Shown one piece after another: positions 17,311-26,262 of a stretch of 64,000 bases of DNA. The position numbers and the translations under genes are program-made. Source of the DNA: Vreelandella andesensis (GTDB lineage Bacteria; Pseudomonadota; Gammaproteobacteria; Pseudomonadales; Halomonadaceae); NCBI RefSeq assembly GCF_003989795.1, contig NZ_RZHG01000030.1:32341-96340 (forward strand), given 5' to 3'. The notes below the pieces were generated by a model. It was not told the origin of the DNA, did not search any database, and worked only from the letters and a program-made list of their open reading frames with translations. Numbering within the stretch: position 1 is the first letter of the stretch; every line of letters starts with the position of its first letter.

Positions 17311-17802
17311 ATGATTAATCTGGTAGCCAAGCCGCTAACAGCGGAGGCATTTGCGCCATTTGGCGATGTGATTGATGCCCGCACGTCAGCATCGTTTCCC
17401 ATTAATGCTGGGCGTACCCAGCGTCATCACGATCTGGCAAGCGTAGAGACGCTAGGTGAAAACGCTCATACGCTGATTAATATTTTTGTCAGCCAGCCAA
17501 TTACGTTACCGTTGGAATTAGCCTTTTTAGAGCGCCATCCTCAGGGTAGCCAAGCCTTTATGCCGCTGCATCAAGAGCGCTTTATTGTGGTGGTGGCGCC
17601 TCCAGGTGAGGCAATTAACGATGCAGAGGTACGCGCATTTGTTACTGACGGCTGTCAGGGCGTCAATTATCGGGCAGGTACTTGGCATGCTATTCAGTCG
17701 GTGCTTGAGCGTGAAGGCGAATTCTTAGTAGTGGACCGTGGCGGCGATGGCAACAACTGCGATGAGTATTCGCTTGATATTATGGTTACTTTAGGCGAAT
17801 AA
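17311..17802 (+). CDS. allA: Ureidoglycolate lyase AllA
   Basis: 163 residues, near the E. coli AllA length. Family segments: N-terminal LTAEAFAPFGDVIDA, FLERHPQGSQAFMPL, VNYRAGTWHA and VVDRGGDGNNCDEY. AllA splits (S)-ureidoglycolate into glyoxylate and urea, the last step here. Glyoxylate then joins the pool served by glycolate oxidase and GhrA in this window. Start ATG 17311 has AGGAG upstream. The repeat array separates it from allE by 140 bases, yet the same direction suggests one transcript. Confidence 0.95.
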   Translation: MINLVAKPLTAEAFAPFGDVIDARTSASFPINAGRTQRHHDLASVETLGENAHTLINIFVSQPITLPLELAFLERHPQGSQAFMPLHQERFIVVVAPPGEAINDAEVRAFVTDGCQGVNYRAGTWHAIQSVLEREGEFLVVDRGGDGNNCDEYSLDIMVTLGE

Positions 17803-17895
17803 CTTGCGCTAATAGCAAACGGTTGTCATCTTGCTCAGATTAACGTTTGACTGAACAAGTAAAACAGAGCGCACATTACGTGTTAGGAGACCAGC

Positions 17896-18744
17896 ATGTC
17901 ACAAACAAACCGCTTGCCAAGATTACTCAAAATGCTGCGTCACTACGATGATCCAGTTAGCGGTGCGGATCTCGCCGAAGCGTTAGGTATACCCCTGAGT
18001 GCGCTCTACAAAGATATTGCTGTGCTTAGAGCTGTAGGGGTCGAGATTATTAGTGAACCAGGGCAAGGGTATGTGCTGCCACCGAGTGTACAACTACCTC
18101 CCCCCGCGCTGAGCGAGCCGGCCGTCGCGCAGTCTGCCGAACTGATTTTCTATACCCACCCTCTTTCTCGGGGAGGCATTGTGCACTGGATGCTTGAGGA
18201 GCTTGGCGTACCTTACCGCCTAGTGGCTCTGGAGTATGGGGCCACGATGCACTCGCCAGACTATTTAGCCATCAACCCGATGGGTAAAGTGCCGGCCATT
18301 CGTCACGGCGAGCGGGTGATCACGGAGGCTGCCGCCATCTGTGCTTACCTTGCCGATGCTTTCCCCGAGGCTGGTTTGGCGCCGCCGCTCTCAGAGAGAG
18401 GCAACTATTATCGCTGGTTATTCTTCGCTGCAGGGCCGTTAGAAGCTGCCGCCTCGCTGTATAGCTTGGGCGTACAACCTAACGCAGAGCAGCGAATGCG
18501 ACTCGGGTCGGGCGACTACACTGCGGTGATTGACTCGCTGGCGGCGGCTGTCGACGGGCGTCGCTATATCGCTGGCGATGCTTTCAGCGCCGCTGATGTT
18601 TATGTCGGTTCCCATATTGGTTGGGGAATGCAGTTTGAAACTCTTCCGCGCCGTCCTGAGTTCGAACAGTACTGGGCGGGGCTGCAAGACCGCCCTGCGC
18701 GACAGCACTGTGAGATGTTCGTCCAGCAAGCACTAGCACGTTAG
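17896..18744 (+). CDS. Winged-helix (HTH_11) domain fused to glutathione S-transferase
   Basis: 282 residues in one uninterrupted frame. Residues about 6-62 form a DeoR/YafY/BirA-type winged helix: RLPRLLKMLRHYDDPVSGAD, then LAEALGIPLSALYKDIAVLR and a GQGYVLPP wing. After a proline/alanine-rich linker (63-80) comes a full GST: thioredoxin-like half at 82-160 with cis-proline loop NPMGKVPAI and TEAAAICAYLADAF, then the helical half to the end. TAGGAG six bases before ATG 17896 supports translation of the whole fusion; I see no ribosome site for a separate GST start. Such winged helices usually precede a WYL or ligand domain. Here the GST may sense a thiol or electrophile, which is inference. 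It follows allA by 93 bases. Confidence 0.85.
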   Translation: MSQTNRLPRLLKMLRHYDDPVSGADLAEALGIPLSALYKDIAVLRAVGVEIISEPGQGYVLPPSVQLPPPALSEPAVAQSAELIFYTHPLSRGGIVHWMLEELGVPYRLVALEYGATMHSPDYLAINPMGKVPAIRHGERVITEAAAICAYLADAFPEAGLAPPLSERGNYYRWLFFAAGPLEAAASLYSLGVQPNAEQRMRLGSGDYTAVIDSLAAAVDGRRYIAGDAFSAADVYVGSHIGWGMQFETLPRRPEFEQYWAGLQDRPARQHCEMFVQQALAR

Positions 18745-18797
18745 TTATCCAATGCTGGTTGTCCAATACTGGTCAGCCAACACTAGTTATCCAATCA
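18742..18797. repeat. Tandem array, four 14-base units starting at the stop codon
   Basis: Units at 18742, 18756, 18770 and 18784; first unit TAGTTATCCAATGC begins with the TAG stop codon of the HTH-GST gene, and the fourth (TAGTTATCCAATCA) nearly repeats it. Confidence 0.86.
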
Positions 18798-18883
18798 ATG
18801 GTGACGCGCTAAACGTAAGTGTGACCACGCTGATGAACGCTTGTTAAGTTACTAGTTTTATTCTATTAAAAATTAGGAAAATC

Positions 18884-20368
18884 ATGAACGCACTGCACTT
18901 TTCTTCGATTCGTCGTACTAAAATTGTTGCCACCCTTGGCCCCGCCAGTGACCGAGAAGGTGTTCTAGAAGCTATGCTAGCGGCGGGCGTAGATGTGGTG
19001 CGTTTAAACTTCTCTCATGGCACCGCGGATGATCATCGCCGACGCTTGGCGCGTGTGCGAGAAATCGCGGCCCAACTAGGCCGAAGTGTAGCCGCATTAG
19101 GTGACCTGCAAGGCCCTAAAATTCGTATCGCGCGTTTCAAAGAGGGGGCTGTGAACCTCAAAGAAGGGCAGCCGTTTATTCTCGACATGGCGCTTGATGG
19201 CGATGCGGGTGATGAGCACCAGGTGGGCTGCGACTACAAAACCTTGGCACAAGACGTAACGGCTGGCGACCGTTTGTTGTTAGATGACGGTCGCGTGGTA
19301 TTGGATGTAACCCGTGTAGATGGACAGCAGGTGCATACCGACGTCGTCGTTGGCGGTAAGCTCTCCAACCACAAAGGCATTAATAAACAGGGGGGTGGGC
19401 TTTCGGCTCCCGCGTTAACCGAGAAAGATAAAGTCGACCTGAAAACCGCTGTTGAGATTGGCGTAGACTACCTTGCTATTTCATTTCCACGGCACGCTGA
19501 AGATATGCTGGAAGCGCGCCGATTACTCGGCGAGGCAGGCAAGGAGATTGGCTTAGTTGCCAAAGTAGAGCGGGCTGAAGCCGTGGCGGATGAAGCAACC
19601 CTCGACGGTATTATCGAAGCGTCTGAAGCGGTCATGGTGGCGCGCGGCGACCTAGGGGTCGAAATTGGCGATGCTAAGTTGGTCGGTGTGCAAAAGCGTA
19701 TGATCAAGCGCGCACGATCACTTAACCGCGCTGTGATTACTGCCACACAAATGATGGAAAGCATGATTTCAGCGCCGCTGCCTACCCGTGCTGAGGTATT
19801 CGACGTTGCCAATGCGGTGTTGGATGGCAGTGATGCGGTAATGCTTTCTGCCGAAACGGCTGCCGGCGATTACCCATTGGAAACCGTTGAGGCAATGTCC
19901 CGGGTATGCTTAGGCGCCGAGCGAGAGAAAACCGCTCAAGAGTCGGGACATCGTATTCATGAAGGCTTCTCTCGGCCAGACGAAACCATAGCGCTTTCGG
20001 CAATGTATGCCGCTAATCATTTGGAAGGCGTTACAGCGATTGCCTGTATGACTTCCTCTGGTTACACGCCGCTAATCGCCTCGCGTATTCGCTCAGGCCT
20101 GCCTATCGTTGGGCTTGCCCACACACCTATTGCCCAGCGTCGTATGGCGCTTTATCGCGGTGTGGTATCACTGCCGTTTGATACCTCAGAAATGAGCGCC
20201 ACAGAGCTGAATGACGAAGCGCTAACCCTGCTAGTGAAACAGGGGGTTGCCAAGCCCGGTGATCACGTGATTCTTACTCGAGGCGATCATATGAACGCCC
20301 ATGGCGGCACTAATACCATGAAGATAATGGCAATTACCGAGCAACATGCTGAACAAGCGCAGCGCTAG
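18884..20368 (+). CDS. pyk: Pyruvate kinase
   Basis: 494 residues with all pyruvate kinase signatures: [12 protein letters not shown] at the N-terminus, [17 protein letters not shown], the catalytic-lysine segment [22 protein letters not shown] and ATQMMESMI...[18 protein letters not shown]-terminal allosteric domain is complete. It converts phosphoenolpyruvate and ADP to pyruvate and ATP. In pseudomonads a pyruvate kinase gene often accompanies the glyoxylate carboligase genes; here gcl, hyi and glxR are missing, but the position next to a glyoxylate-producing pathway fits that role. modA begins three bases after its stop codon. Confidence 0.96.
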   Translation: MNALHFSSIRRTKIVATLGPASDREGVLEAMLAAGVDVVRLNFSHGTADDHRRRLARVREIAAQLGRSVAALGDLQGPKIRIARFKEGAVNLKEGQPFILDMALDGDAGDEHQVGCDYKTLAQDVTAGDRLLLDDGRVVLDVTRVDGQQVHTDVVVGGKLSNHKGINKQGGGLSAPALTEKDKVDLKTAVEIGVDYLAISFPRHAEDMLEARRLLGEAGKEIGLVAKVERAEAVADEATLDGIIEASEAVMVARGDLGVEIGDAKLVGVQKRMIKRARSLNRAVITATQMMESMISAPLPTRAEVFDVANAVLDGSDAVMLSAETAAGDYPLETVEAMSRVCLGAEREKTAQESGHRIHEGFSRPDETIALSAMYAANHLEGVTAIACMTSSGYTPLIASRIRSGLPIVGLAHTPIAQRRMALYRGVVSLPFDTSEMSATELNDEALTLLVKQGVAKPGDHVILTRGDHMNAHGGTNTMKIMAITEQHAEQAQR

Positions 20369-20371
20369 CCG

Positions 20372-21139
20372 ATGCGAATACTACTGTTAGCGTGTTTGCT
20401 ACTGGTTACTGCGCCTGCGTTTGCAAGCGCACCTATTGTTGCCGCGGCTTCAGATCTTCAGTTTGCTTTAACCGAGGCCGCCGAACGGTTCCAAGAGGAA
20501 ACAGGGAGCGAGGTAAGGCTTAATTTTGGTTCATCGGGTAATTTTCGACGCCAAATAGCCCAGGGAGCTCCTTTTGAACTCTACTTGTCTGCTGATGAAG
20601 CGTATGTGTTTGCCCTTCATGAAGAGGGGCACACGCATAATGAAGGGGTTATTTACGCGATTGGACGTCTGGTATGGCTGCAGCGCTCGCATCGTGGCGA
20701 TCTACCAGACCCAGGTAACCCGTTAGAAGGTGTTAAGCAGGCTGTTGCCGCGCATTCCAATGGGCAGCGCGAACGCATTGCTTTGGCTAATCCTGACCAT
20801 GCACCTTACGGTGTCGCGGCGCAGCAGGCGTTGCAGTCTGCAGCATTGTGGGAGTCGAGTGCACCGTTGCGCGTGCTCGGAGAAAATGTCTCCCAAGCCG
20901 CGCAGTTTGCGCTGGCAGCTGATGCTCGTGGTGGTTTGGTTGCTTACTCACTTGCGCTAGCACCGGCGCTTGCCGAACGAAGTGAGTACGTGCTCATTCC
21001 TGAGGATTGGCATGCACCCCTTAGGCAGCGCATGGTGCTCACTCGGCAGGCAGGCGACATAGCAAAACAATTTTATGAGTGGCTTCAGCAAGCGGAAGCG
21101 GTGGCTATTTTGCAGCAGTATGGCTTTAGTACCGAATAA
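20372..21139 (+). CDS. modA: Molybdate ABC transporter substrate-binding protein ModA
   Basis: 255 residues with an N-terminal signal peptide (hydrophobic run LLLACLLLVTAPAFA, cleavage near residue 19). The mature part begins with APIVAAASDLQFAL and includes NFGSSGNFRRQIAQGAPFELYLSAD, the oxyanion-binding segments of periplasmic molybdate receptors. It captures molybdate or tungstate for ModBC. ATG 20372 is only three bases after the pyruvate kinase stop codon and has no clear ribosome site, so translation is probably coupled. Molybdenum is needed for xanthine dehydrogenase, which would feed the urate pathway. Confidence 0.93.
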   Translation: MRILLLACLLLVTAPAFASAPIVAAASDLQFALTEAAERFQEETGSEVRLNFGSSGNFRRQIAQGAPFELYLSADEAYVFALHEEGHTHNEGVIYAIGRLVWLQRSHRGDLPDPGNPLEGVKQAVAAHSNGQRERIALANPDHAPYGVAAQQALQSAALWESSAPLRVLGENVSQAAQFALAADARGGLVAYSLALAPALAERSEYVLIPEDWHAPLRQRMVLTRQAGDIAKQFYEWLQQAEAVAILQQYGFSTE

Positions 21140-21807
21140 TGGACTGGACGGCGCTTTCAGTATCACTGCGCTTAGCGGGTTTGACCTGCCTTTTTTTGAT
21201 GCCTGTGGGTATTTGGCTAGGTCGTGCGCTAGCCAGCGCACATTTTCGAGGTAAAGGGTTTTGTGAAGCGCTTATCGCGTTGCCGTTAGTGTTGCCGCCC
21301 ACCGTGCTCGGTTTTTATTTGCTACAGCAATTTGGCCGCGATGCGCCTTTAGGTGGTTTTTGGGCCACGCTTACAGGCGGTGGGCTTAACTTCACTTTCA
21401 GCGGTATTTTGCTAGCCTCATTAATTGCTAACTTACCTTTTGCAATCCAGCCTATTCAGCGCGCGTTTGAGAATGTGCCAGCTAACTTACGTGAAGCTGC
21501 TTGGTGCAGTGGGTTAAGCCCTTGGCAAACTTTTTTGCGTATTGAGCTACCGCTGGTATGGCCGGGAATTCTCTCGGCTGCTGCATTAACATTTGCTCAT
21601 ACGTTGGGTGAGTTTGGGGTGATTTTAATGGTTGGTGGTGCGATCGACGGGGAAACTCGCACGCTAGCGATTGCCATTTATGATCGAGTACAGGCATTTG
21701 ATGAACAGGGAGCTGCACGTATGTCGGCACTGCTGCTTTTGGTGTCGCTAACGACACTGGGCCTGGTGTATGGGCTTGCGGGCAGACGTAGGTGGATGCG
21801 TGGCTAA
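21139..21807 (+). CDS. modB: Molybdate ABC transporter permease ModB
   Basis: 222-residue permease with about five membrane helices and the ABC contact loop EAAWCSGLSPWQTFLRIELPLVWPGI. LPLVLPPTVLGFYLL is typical of ModB. Its ATG shares one base with the modA stop codon (TAATG), and its 3' end overlaps modC, so the three genes are translated as a unit. Confidence 0.95.
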   Translation: MDWTALSVSLRLAGLTCLFLMPVGIWLGRALASAHFRGKGFCEALIALPLVLPPTVLGFYLLQQFGRDAPLGGFWATLTGGGLNFTFSGILLASLIANLPFAIQPIQRAFENVPANLREAAWCSGLSPWQTFLRIELPLVWPGILSAAALTFAHTLGEFGVILMVGGAIDGETRTLAIAIYDRVQAFDEQGAARMSALLLLVSLTTLGLVYGLAGRRRWMRG

Positions 21808-22954
21808 GTCAATCATGGGCAGTGGATTGAAGGTGTTGGTCAAACAGCGTGGCCCAATACCATTAGACGCTTCATTTAACTGTCCCGCAGGCGAACTTTT
21901 GGCGTTAGTGGGGCCATCTGGTAGTGGCAAAACTACGCTACTGCGCACCATTGCGGGCCTGTACCAGCCTGAGCTAGGGCAAGTGGTATGTATGGGCAAC
22001 CCTTGGTTGGCAACTGAGAGGCGCTACTCTCTTACTCCCCAGCAGCGCAAAATCGGCATGGTTTTTCAAGATTATGCGTTGTTCCCTCATCTTAATGCGT
22101 TAGCGAATGTTCAGCTCGCCATGGGGCATCTGCCTCATGCCCAACGCCAGTCCCTTGCTAAACAATGGCTTGCCAATGTGCGTCTGGAAGGGTTAGAAAA
22201 GCGCTTTCCCAGCGAGCTTTCTGGTGGGCAGCGCCAACGGGTGGCGTTAGCACGTGCCTTGGCTCGCGAGCCACAGGTATTGTTGTTAGATGAACCCTTT
22301 TCAGCCGTTGATCAGGTGACCCGACGCAGATTGCAGCGAGAACTGGCATTGTTGCGTCAGCAGATCTCTATTCCGATTATTTTGGTTACCCACGATTTGG
22401 AAGAAGCCGCAGCGCTGGCGGATCAAATTTGCGTGCTGCATAACGGTGTAAGCCTGCAGCAGGGTAGCCCTGAGACACTGTTTCGACGGCCGACTTCGCC
22501 GTTGGTAGCAAGGCTGTTAGATCGCCATAATATTTTCGAGGGTGAAATTGTCAGTGTTGCTGGCCAATTACGGCTGCAGTGGGGAGATTACGACTTAGAA
22601 GTTGCCGAGGGACTCACTGAATTGACGTTAGGTGAAAAGGTGACTTGGTACTTGCCGCCTTCCGATATTGTGCTTCATCGTCGTGCCCGGCCTTCACAAG
22701 GCGAACGCGAAAATCCTGTGGCTGCTACGGTGCATGAAATGGTCGTGCTTGGCGGTATTACCTCGATCTCGCTGCGCGTTTCTCATGGCGATATGCTACG
22801 TTTTGATATCGCCACTCATGCTGCTAGACGCAACCAGTTAGCGCAGGGGGAGCAGGTGTATGTGTCGCTACTGGCCGAGGGGATTCATCTTATGTCAGGA
22901 AATCACGTCGCGATGCCATCGCGTCATATGCCTTCGAAATATGTCTTCGACTAG
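21800..22954 (+). CDS. modC: Molybdate ABC transporter ATP-binding protein ModC
   Basis: 384 residues with GTG start. Walker A GPSGSGKTT, Q-loop MVFQDYALFPHL, signature LSGGQRQRVALARAL, Walker B VLLLDEP and H-loop VTHD are all present. A C-terminal TOBE domain (from about residue 310) binds molybdate. I choose GTG 21800, overlapping modB by eight bases, because AGGTGG lies just before it; ATG 21815 has no ribosome site and ATG 21770 would place extra residues not expected in the family. Confidence 0.93.
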   Translation: MAKSIMGSGLKVLVKQRGPIPLDASFNCPAGELLALVGPSGSGKTTLLRTIAGLYQPELGQVVCMGNPWLATERRYSLTPQQRKIGMVFQDYALFPHLNALANVQLAMGHLPHAQRQSLAKQWLANVRLEGLEKRFPSELSGGQRQRVALARALAREPQVLLLDEPFSAVDQVTRRRLQRELALLRQQISIPIILVTHDLEEAAALADQICVLHNGVSLQQGSPETLFRRPTSPLVARLLDRHNIFEGEIVSVAGQLRLQWGDYDLEVAEGLTELTLGEKVTWYLPPSDIVLHRRARPSQGERENPVAATVHEMVVLGGITSISLRVSHGDMLRFDIATHAARRNQLAQGEQVYVSLLAEGIHLMSGNHVAMPSRHMPSKYVFD

Positions 22955-22997
22955 TCTATGCCACTAACACGTCTTCTCATCATAAAAGGAACTTGTC

Positions 22998-23522
22998 ATG
23001 ACCGTTTCTCGCCGTCAGCTACTTAAGATGTCTTTGGGGGTTTCGCTAGCGGCGAGCTTACCGTTACCGCTGTTGAACGCATGGGCGGTAGAATCTCACC
23101 AAGCGTCCACACTGCCGCTGGCGATTCATAGTCAGGAAGGCCCACACCGGTTAGACGTTGAGGTGGCTGAAACCGCCTCTCAGCGACAGCGCGGTCTAAT
23201 GGAGCGTGAGCACCTGCCCCAAGCGCGTGGCATGTTGTTTCGGTTTGAAAACGAACAGCCCGCCGGCAACGCCTTTTGGATGTACCGCACGTTAATCCCG
23301 TTGGATATTGCGTTTATCAACGGTGAAGGGCGCATTGTGGCGATTAACACCATGCAGCCCTGCGCATCTAATACGCCCCGTGAGTGCCCCTCCTATCCAG
23401 CCGGGGCGTCTTACCATGCGGCGCTGGAGGTTAACGCAGGTTACTTCGCTGAGCGCGGTATTCAGGTGGGGGACTGCGTATCAGTTCCCGCTCTGGCAGG
23501 GTTTTGCCGCCCTGAGGCCTAG
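22998..23522 (+). CDS. DUF192 protein with twin-arginine-like signal
   Basis: 174 residues. The N-terminus SRRQLLKM followed by a hydrophobic stretch ending NAWA resembles a Tat signal peptide. The mature part is a DUF192 domain: ETASQRQRGLMER, GMLFRFE, FWMYRTLIPLDIAFI and VNAGYFAERGIQVGD. The function of DUF192 is unknown. It follows modC by 43 bases with its own AAAAGGAAC site. Export in a folded state would suggest a cofactor, but none is evident. The array at 23521 begins inside its stop codon. Confidence 0.85.
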   Translation: MTVSRRQLLKMSLGVSLAASLPLPLLNAWAVESHQASTLPLAIHSQEGPHRLDVEVAETASQRQRGLMEREHLPQARGMLFRFENEQPAGNAFWMYRTLIPLDIAFINGEGRIVAINTMQPCASNTPRECPSYPAGASYHAALEVNAGYFAERGIQVGDCVSVPALAGFCRPEA

Positions 23523-23585
23523 CACTCAAAAACAGCACTTAACAACAGCACGTAAAAACAGCACTTAAAAGCAGCACGTAAAATC
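23521..23585. repeat. Tandem array, five 13-base units starting in the stop codon
   Basis: Units at 23521, 23534, 23547, 23560 and 23573, all starting AGCAC; consensus AGCACTTAAAAAC. Strict register, at most a few mismatches each. The first unit begins with the AG of the TAG stop codon of the DUF192 gene. The array runs to the 3' end of the converging EamA gene. Confidence 0.93.
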
Positions 23586-23591
23586 GGCTTA

Positions 23592-24479
23592 CTACAGGGG
23601 CTTTGCTGGTTGACGCTTGCCAACGTTAAGCACGATCAGAGCAATACCGGCAACCACGAGCCCTCCGCCTAACAGCTTATGAATACCCAAGCTGTCGCCC
23701 ATGAATAGCGCCCCCAAACCAACAGCGAGTACCGGTACCAATAGGGTCATGGGTACCACGCGATTCACTGGGTGGCGGCGTAGTAAGGCATACCAAATGC
23801 CGTAAGCGACAATGGATGACATCACTGCGGTGTATGTCATCGCCCCCCATCCTCGCCAACTCGCTTGCTGAATGGCCTGCCATTGGCCAGTTTCAAGCAG
23901 CCAAGACCCTAACGCGACCTGTGGAATCGCAAACAAGGCTACCCAGCCGGCCAATGCCAATGGGGCAATGGGTGGGCCGCGCTTAATCAGTAGTTGGGAA
24001 ACTGCCCAACCAAAGGCGCTTAACAAAAGAATGGTTAACGGCAGCGGCGAGGGCAACGTTGGCCCGCCAGCCAGTACAATAACGCCAGCGAAAGAGAGCA
24101 GCAGCCCCACGATGCGCTTTGCCCCCAGTTTTTCGTTAAGAAATATCACTGCCAATAGCGTGGCGAAGGGTGTGCCCATCTGCACCAGCAGTGCGCCAGT
24201 GCCCGCTTCTGCCTGCCCCAAACCGATAAACAGCAGCGCAAAATGCAGGCTGCCAAACGTGAAAGAAAGCAACAGCAAAAAAGGCAGCTGTGCACGAGCG
24301 ACAGGATAGAAAGGCACCACCAGCGTTGCGACCAGTACAAAGCGCAAAGTCGTCATTAGCAGCGGCGGAAGCTCTGCTACGCCGATTTTGATAACAATAA
24401 TATTCAGCGCCCAAATAGCGATGACAAATAGGCCTAACAGCAGGTCGCGTAGTGGCACGTTTATGTCCGGTGGTAACAA
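23592..24479 (-). CDS. DMT-superfamily transporter, EamA type
   Basis: 295 residues with ten predicted membrane helices in two EamA repeats (first: LLLGLFVIAIWALNIIVIKIGV; second starts near residue 150). The family exports amino-acid metabolites; E. coli EamA exports cysteine pathway products. The start is uncertain: TTG 24479 opens the longest frame, while GTG 24458 (giving a PLRDLLLGLF start) aligns better with relatives. It converges on the DUF192 gene and is divergent from the TRAP operon. Confidence 0.85.
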   Translation of the reverse strand: MLPPDINVPLRDLLLGLFVIAIWALNIIVIKIGVAELPPLLMTTLRFVLVATLVVPFYPVARAQLPFLLLLSFTFGSLHFALLFIGLGQAEAGTGALLVQMGTPFATLLAVIFLNEKLGAKRIVGLLLSFAGVIVLAGGPTLPSPLPLTILLLSAFGWAVSQLLIKRGPPIAPLALAGWVALFAIPQVALGSWLLETGQWQAIQQASWRGWGAMTYTAVMSSIVAYGIWYALLRRHPVNRVVPMTLLVPVLAVGLGALFMGDSLGIHKLLGGGLVVAGIALIVLNVGKRQPAKPL

Positions 24480-24709
24480 ATGAAAAGTGGCCTCAGCATA
24501 TCAGTAAGCGCTACTACAGCGTAATGGCACGGTTTTCATCTATCCAACGTTGATTGATAAAAGGCTAACGATTGGCTTCCTTTAAACTCATGAGTGCCTA
24601 CAATGGAGCGTTGTGCGCTTTGGCGTTTATTGTTAGCCAACAGTGGCGCACCGTGGGTGAATAATAGTTATTACTAAATACCAACTGATAAAAAAAAGGA
24701 TCGACAATC

Positions 24710-25720
24710 ATGACGTTGACACGCTCTATGGCTCGCTTAACGGCCGGCTTAGCCGGTGCTGCATTGCTCTCTGCCTCCCTTACTGCACAAGCACGCGAAC
24801 TCTCAGTTTCTACGGTGTTATCTGATGCCTTTCCTTGGGGGCAGGCTGCCGAGAAATGGGCTGATCTGGTGGAGGAGCGCAGTGGTGGTGAATTAACGTT
24901 GCGGGTCTACCCGAACTCCCAGTTGGTGTCGGGCGATCAAACCCGTGAGTTTTCGGCCATGCGTTCTGGGCTAATCGATGCTGCCGTAGGCTCGACCATT
25001 AACTGGTCGCCTCAGGTACCTGAACTGAACTTATTCTCCTTGCCTTTCTTTATTCCTGATGAGGCAGCTGTGGATGCCGTTACTAGTGGGGAAGCGGGTG
25101 AGTTGGTCTTTGCAGCGATTGAGTCACGCGGTGTTATGCCGCTGGCATGGGGCGAAAACGGCTTCCGCCAGGTATCTAACTCCCGTGGGGCAATTAGTCT
25201 GCCAGAAGATTTGGAGGGGCTAAAAATTCGTGTTGTAGGCTCGCCTCTGTTCCAGGATACCTTCTCGGCCCTTGGCGCAGACCCGACGCAAATGAGCTGG
25301 ACGGATGCCCAGCCAGCGTTAACCACCGGTGCCGTGGATGGGCAGGAAAACCCGCTGTCCGTGTTTGATGTCGCGCGTATTGATCAGGTAGGCCAGGAGC
25401 ACTTAACGCTCTGGAACTATATGAACGACCCGCTGATTTTTGCGGTTAACCAGCAGGTATGGCAATCACTAAGCGAGGAGCAGCAGGTGTTGTTGCGTGA
25501 AACGGCAATTGAAGCGGGAGAGTGGGAAATCGCGATGACCCGTGAGCAAGAAAGCGAGCGCTTAGCGGCCATCCAAGAGCGAGGTGTTACGGTCACTGAG
25601 TTAACGGATGAGCAGTACCAAGCCTTTGTCGACGCTACCCAGTCCGTGTATGAAAAATGGGCACCACGTATTGGCGAAGATGTGGTTAACGCGGCTCAGT
25701 CGGCTATCGACGCACGTTAA
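24710..25720 (+). CDS. dctP: TRAP transporter substrate-binding protein DctP
   Basis: 336 residues. A signal peptide (LTAGLAGAALLSASLTAQA) precedes a DctP-family binding protein. The conserved arginine that clamps the substrate carboxylate lies in LEGLKIRVV, followed by the DGQENPLSV motif. It delivers an organic acid to the DctQM membrane pair; the substrate cannot be told from sequence. AAAGGA precedes ATG 24710. A stem-loop between dctP and dctQ probably raises dctP mRNA over the permease genes. Confidence 0.93.
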   Translation: MTLTRSMARLTAGLAGAALLSASLTAQARELSVSTVLSDAFPWGQAAEKWADLVEERSGGELTLRVYPNSQLVSGDQTREFSAMRSGLIDAAVGSTINWSPQVPELNLFSLPFFIPDEAAVDAVTSGEAGELVFAAIESRGVMPLAWGENGFRQVSNSRGAISLPEDLEGLKIRVVGSPLFQDTFSALGADPTQMSWTDAQPALTTGAVDGQENPLSVFDVARIDQVGQEHLTLWNYMNDPLIFAVNQQVWQSLSEEQQVLLRETAIEAGEWEIAMTREQESERLAAIQERGVTVTELTDEQYQAFVDATQSVYEKWAPRIGEDVVNAAQSAIDAR

Positions 25721-25740
25721 TGACTCTTTTGGTGTTATAA

Positions 25741-25769
25741 CTACCGGCCTTCAAGGCCGGTAGCTTTTG
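25741..25769 (+). terminator. Attenuating hairpin between dctP and dctQ
   Basis: CTACCGGCC (25741-25749), loop TTCAA, GGCCGGTAG (25755-25763), then CTTTTG. A strong stem with a short T run right after the dctP stop codon. It probably gives partial termination or 3' protection, so that binding protein is made in excess over the permease. Confidence 0.65.
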
Positions 25770-25782
25770 TTGTGAGGCTGCC

Positions 25783-26262
25783 ATGAAAGGCTTTCCTGAT
25801 GCACGCCCTGAGCGCTGGCTTGGCGCGCTGTCACTTATTGTTATTGCGTTAATTAGCCTTGGAAATGTGGTCACACGTTATCTAACAGGCGGTTCATTTT
25901 CGTTTACTGAAGAGTTTTCGGTGTTTTTACTGGTAGTGCTGACGTTTGCAGGGGCATCGGTGGCACTTAGGCGTAACCGTCATATCCGTATCGGTTTTTT
26001 GGAGAGGGCGCTACCTGGACGGTGGCGCTTTGCATTGATTTTATTCCAGGCGCTGTGTGGGTTAACCGTGTTGGGCTTAATCACTTGGTACGGCGGAAAG
26101 CTGGCTTGGCAAGAGTATCAATGGGAATCGCTGTCACCAGGATTAGGGCTGCCCCAGTGGTGGTACTTGGTATGGCTACCGGTATTGTCAGCTGCCATGG
26201 TATGGCGTCTCGTTCAGCAAACCCGTGATCGATTAAAGGGAGGGCTGAATAATGACGCCTGA
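25783..26262 (+). CDS. dctQ: TRAP transporter small permease DctQ
   Basis: 159 residues with four membrane helices, the DctQ layout. FTEEFSVFLLVVLTFAGASVALRRNRHIRI is the conserved segment around helix two. It joins DctM to form the sodium-driven TRAP membrane complex. The gene overlaps dctM by 11 bases. Confidence 0.93.
   Translation: MKGFPDARPERWLGALSLIVIALISLGNVVTRYLTGGSFSFTEEFSVFLLVVLTFAGASVALRRNRHIRIGFLERALPGRWRFALILFQALCGLTVLGLITWYGGKLAWQEYQWESLSPGLGLPQWWYLVWLPVLSAAMVWRLVQQTRDRLKGGLNNDA

Noticed and set aside
17171..23585. CRISPR-like appearance of the 13-14-base tandem arrays
   Set aside because: Units are contiguous without spacers, far shorter than CRISPR repeats, and no cas gene is near.
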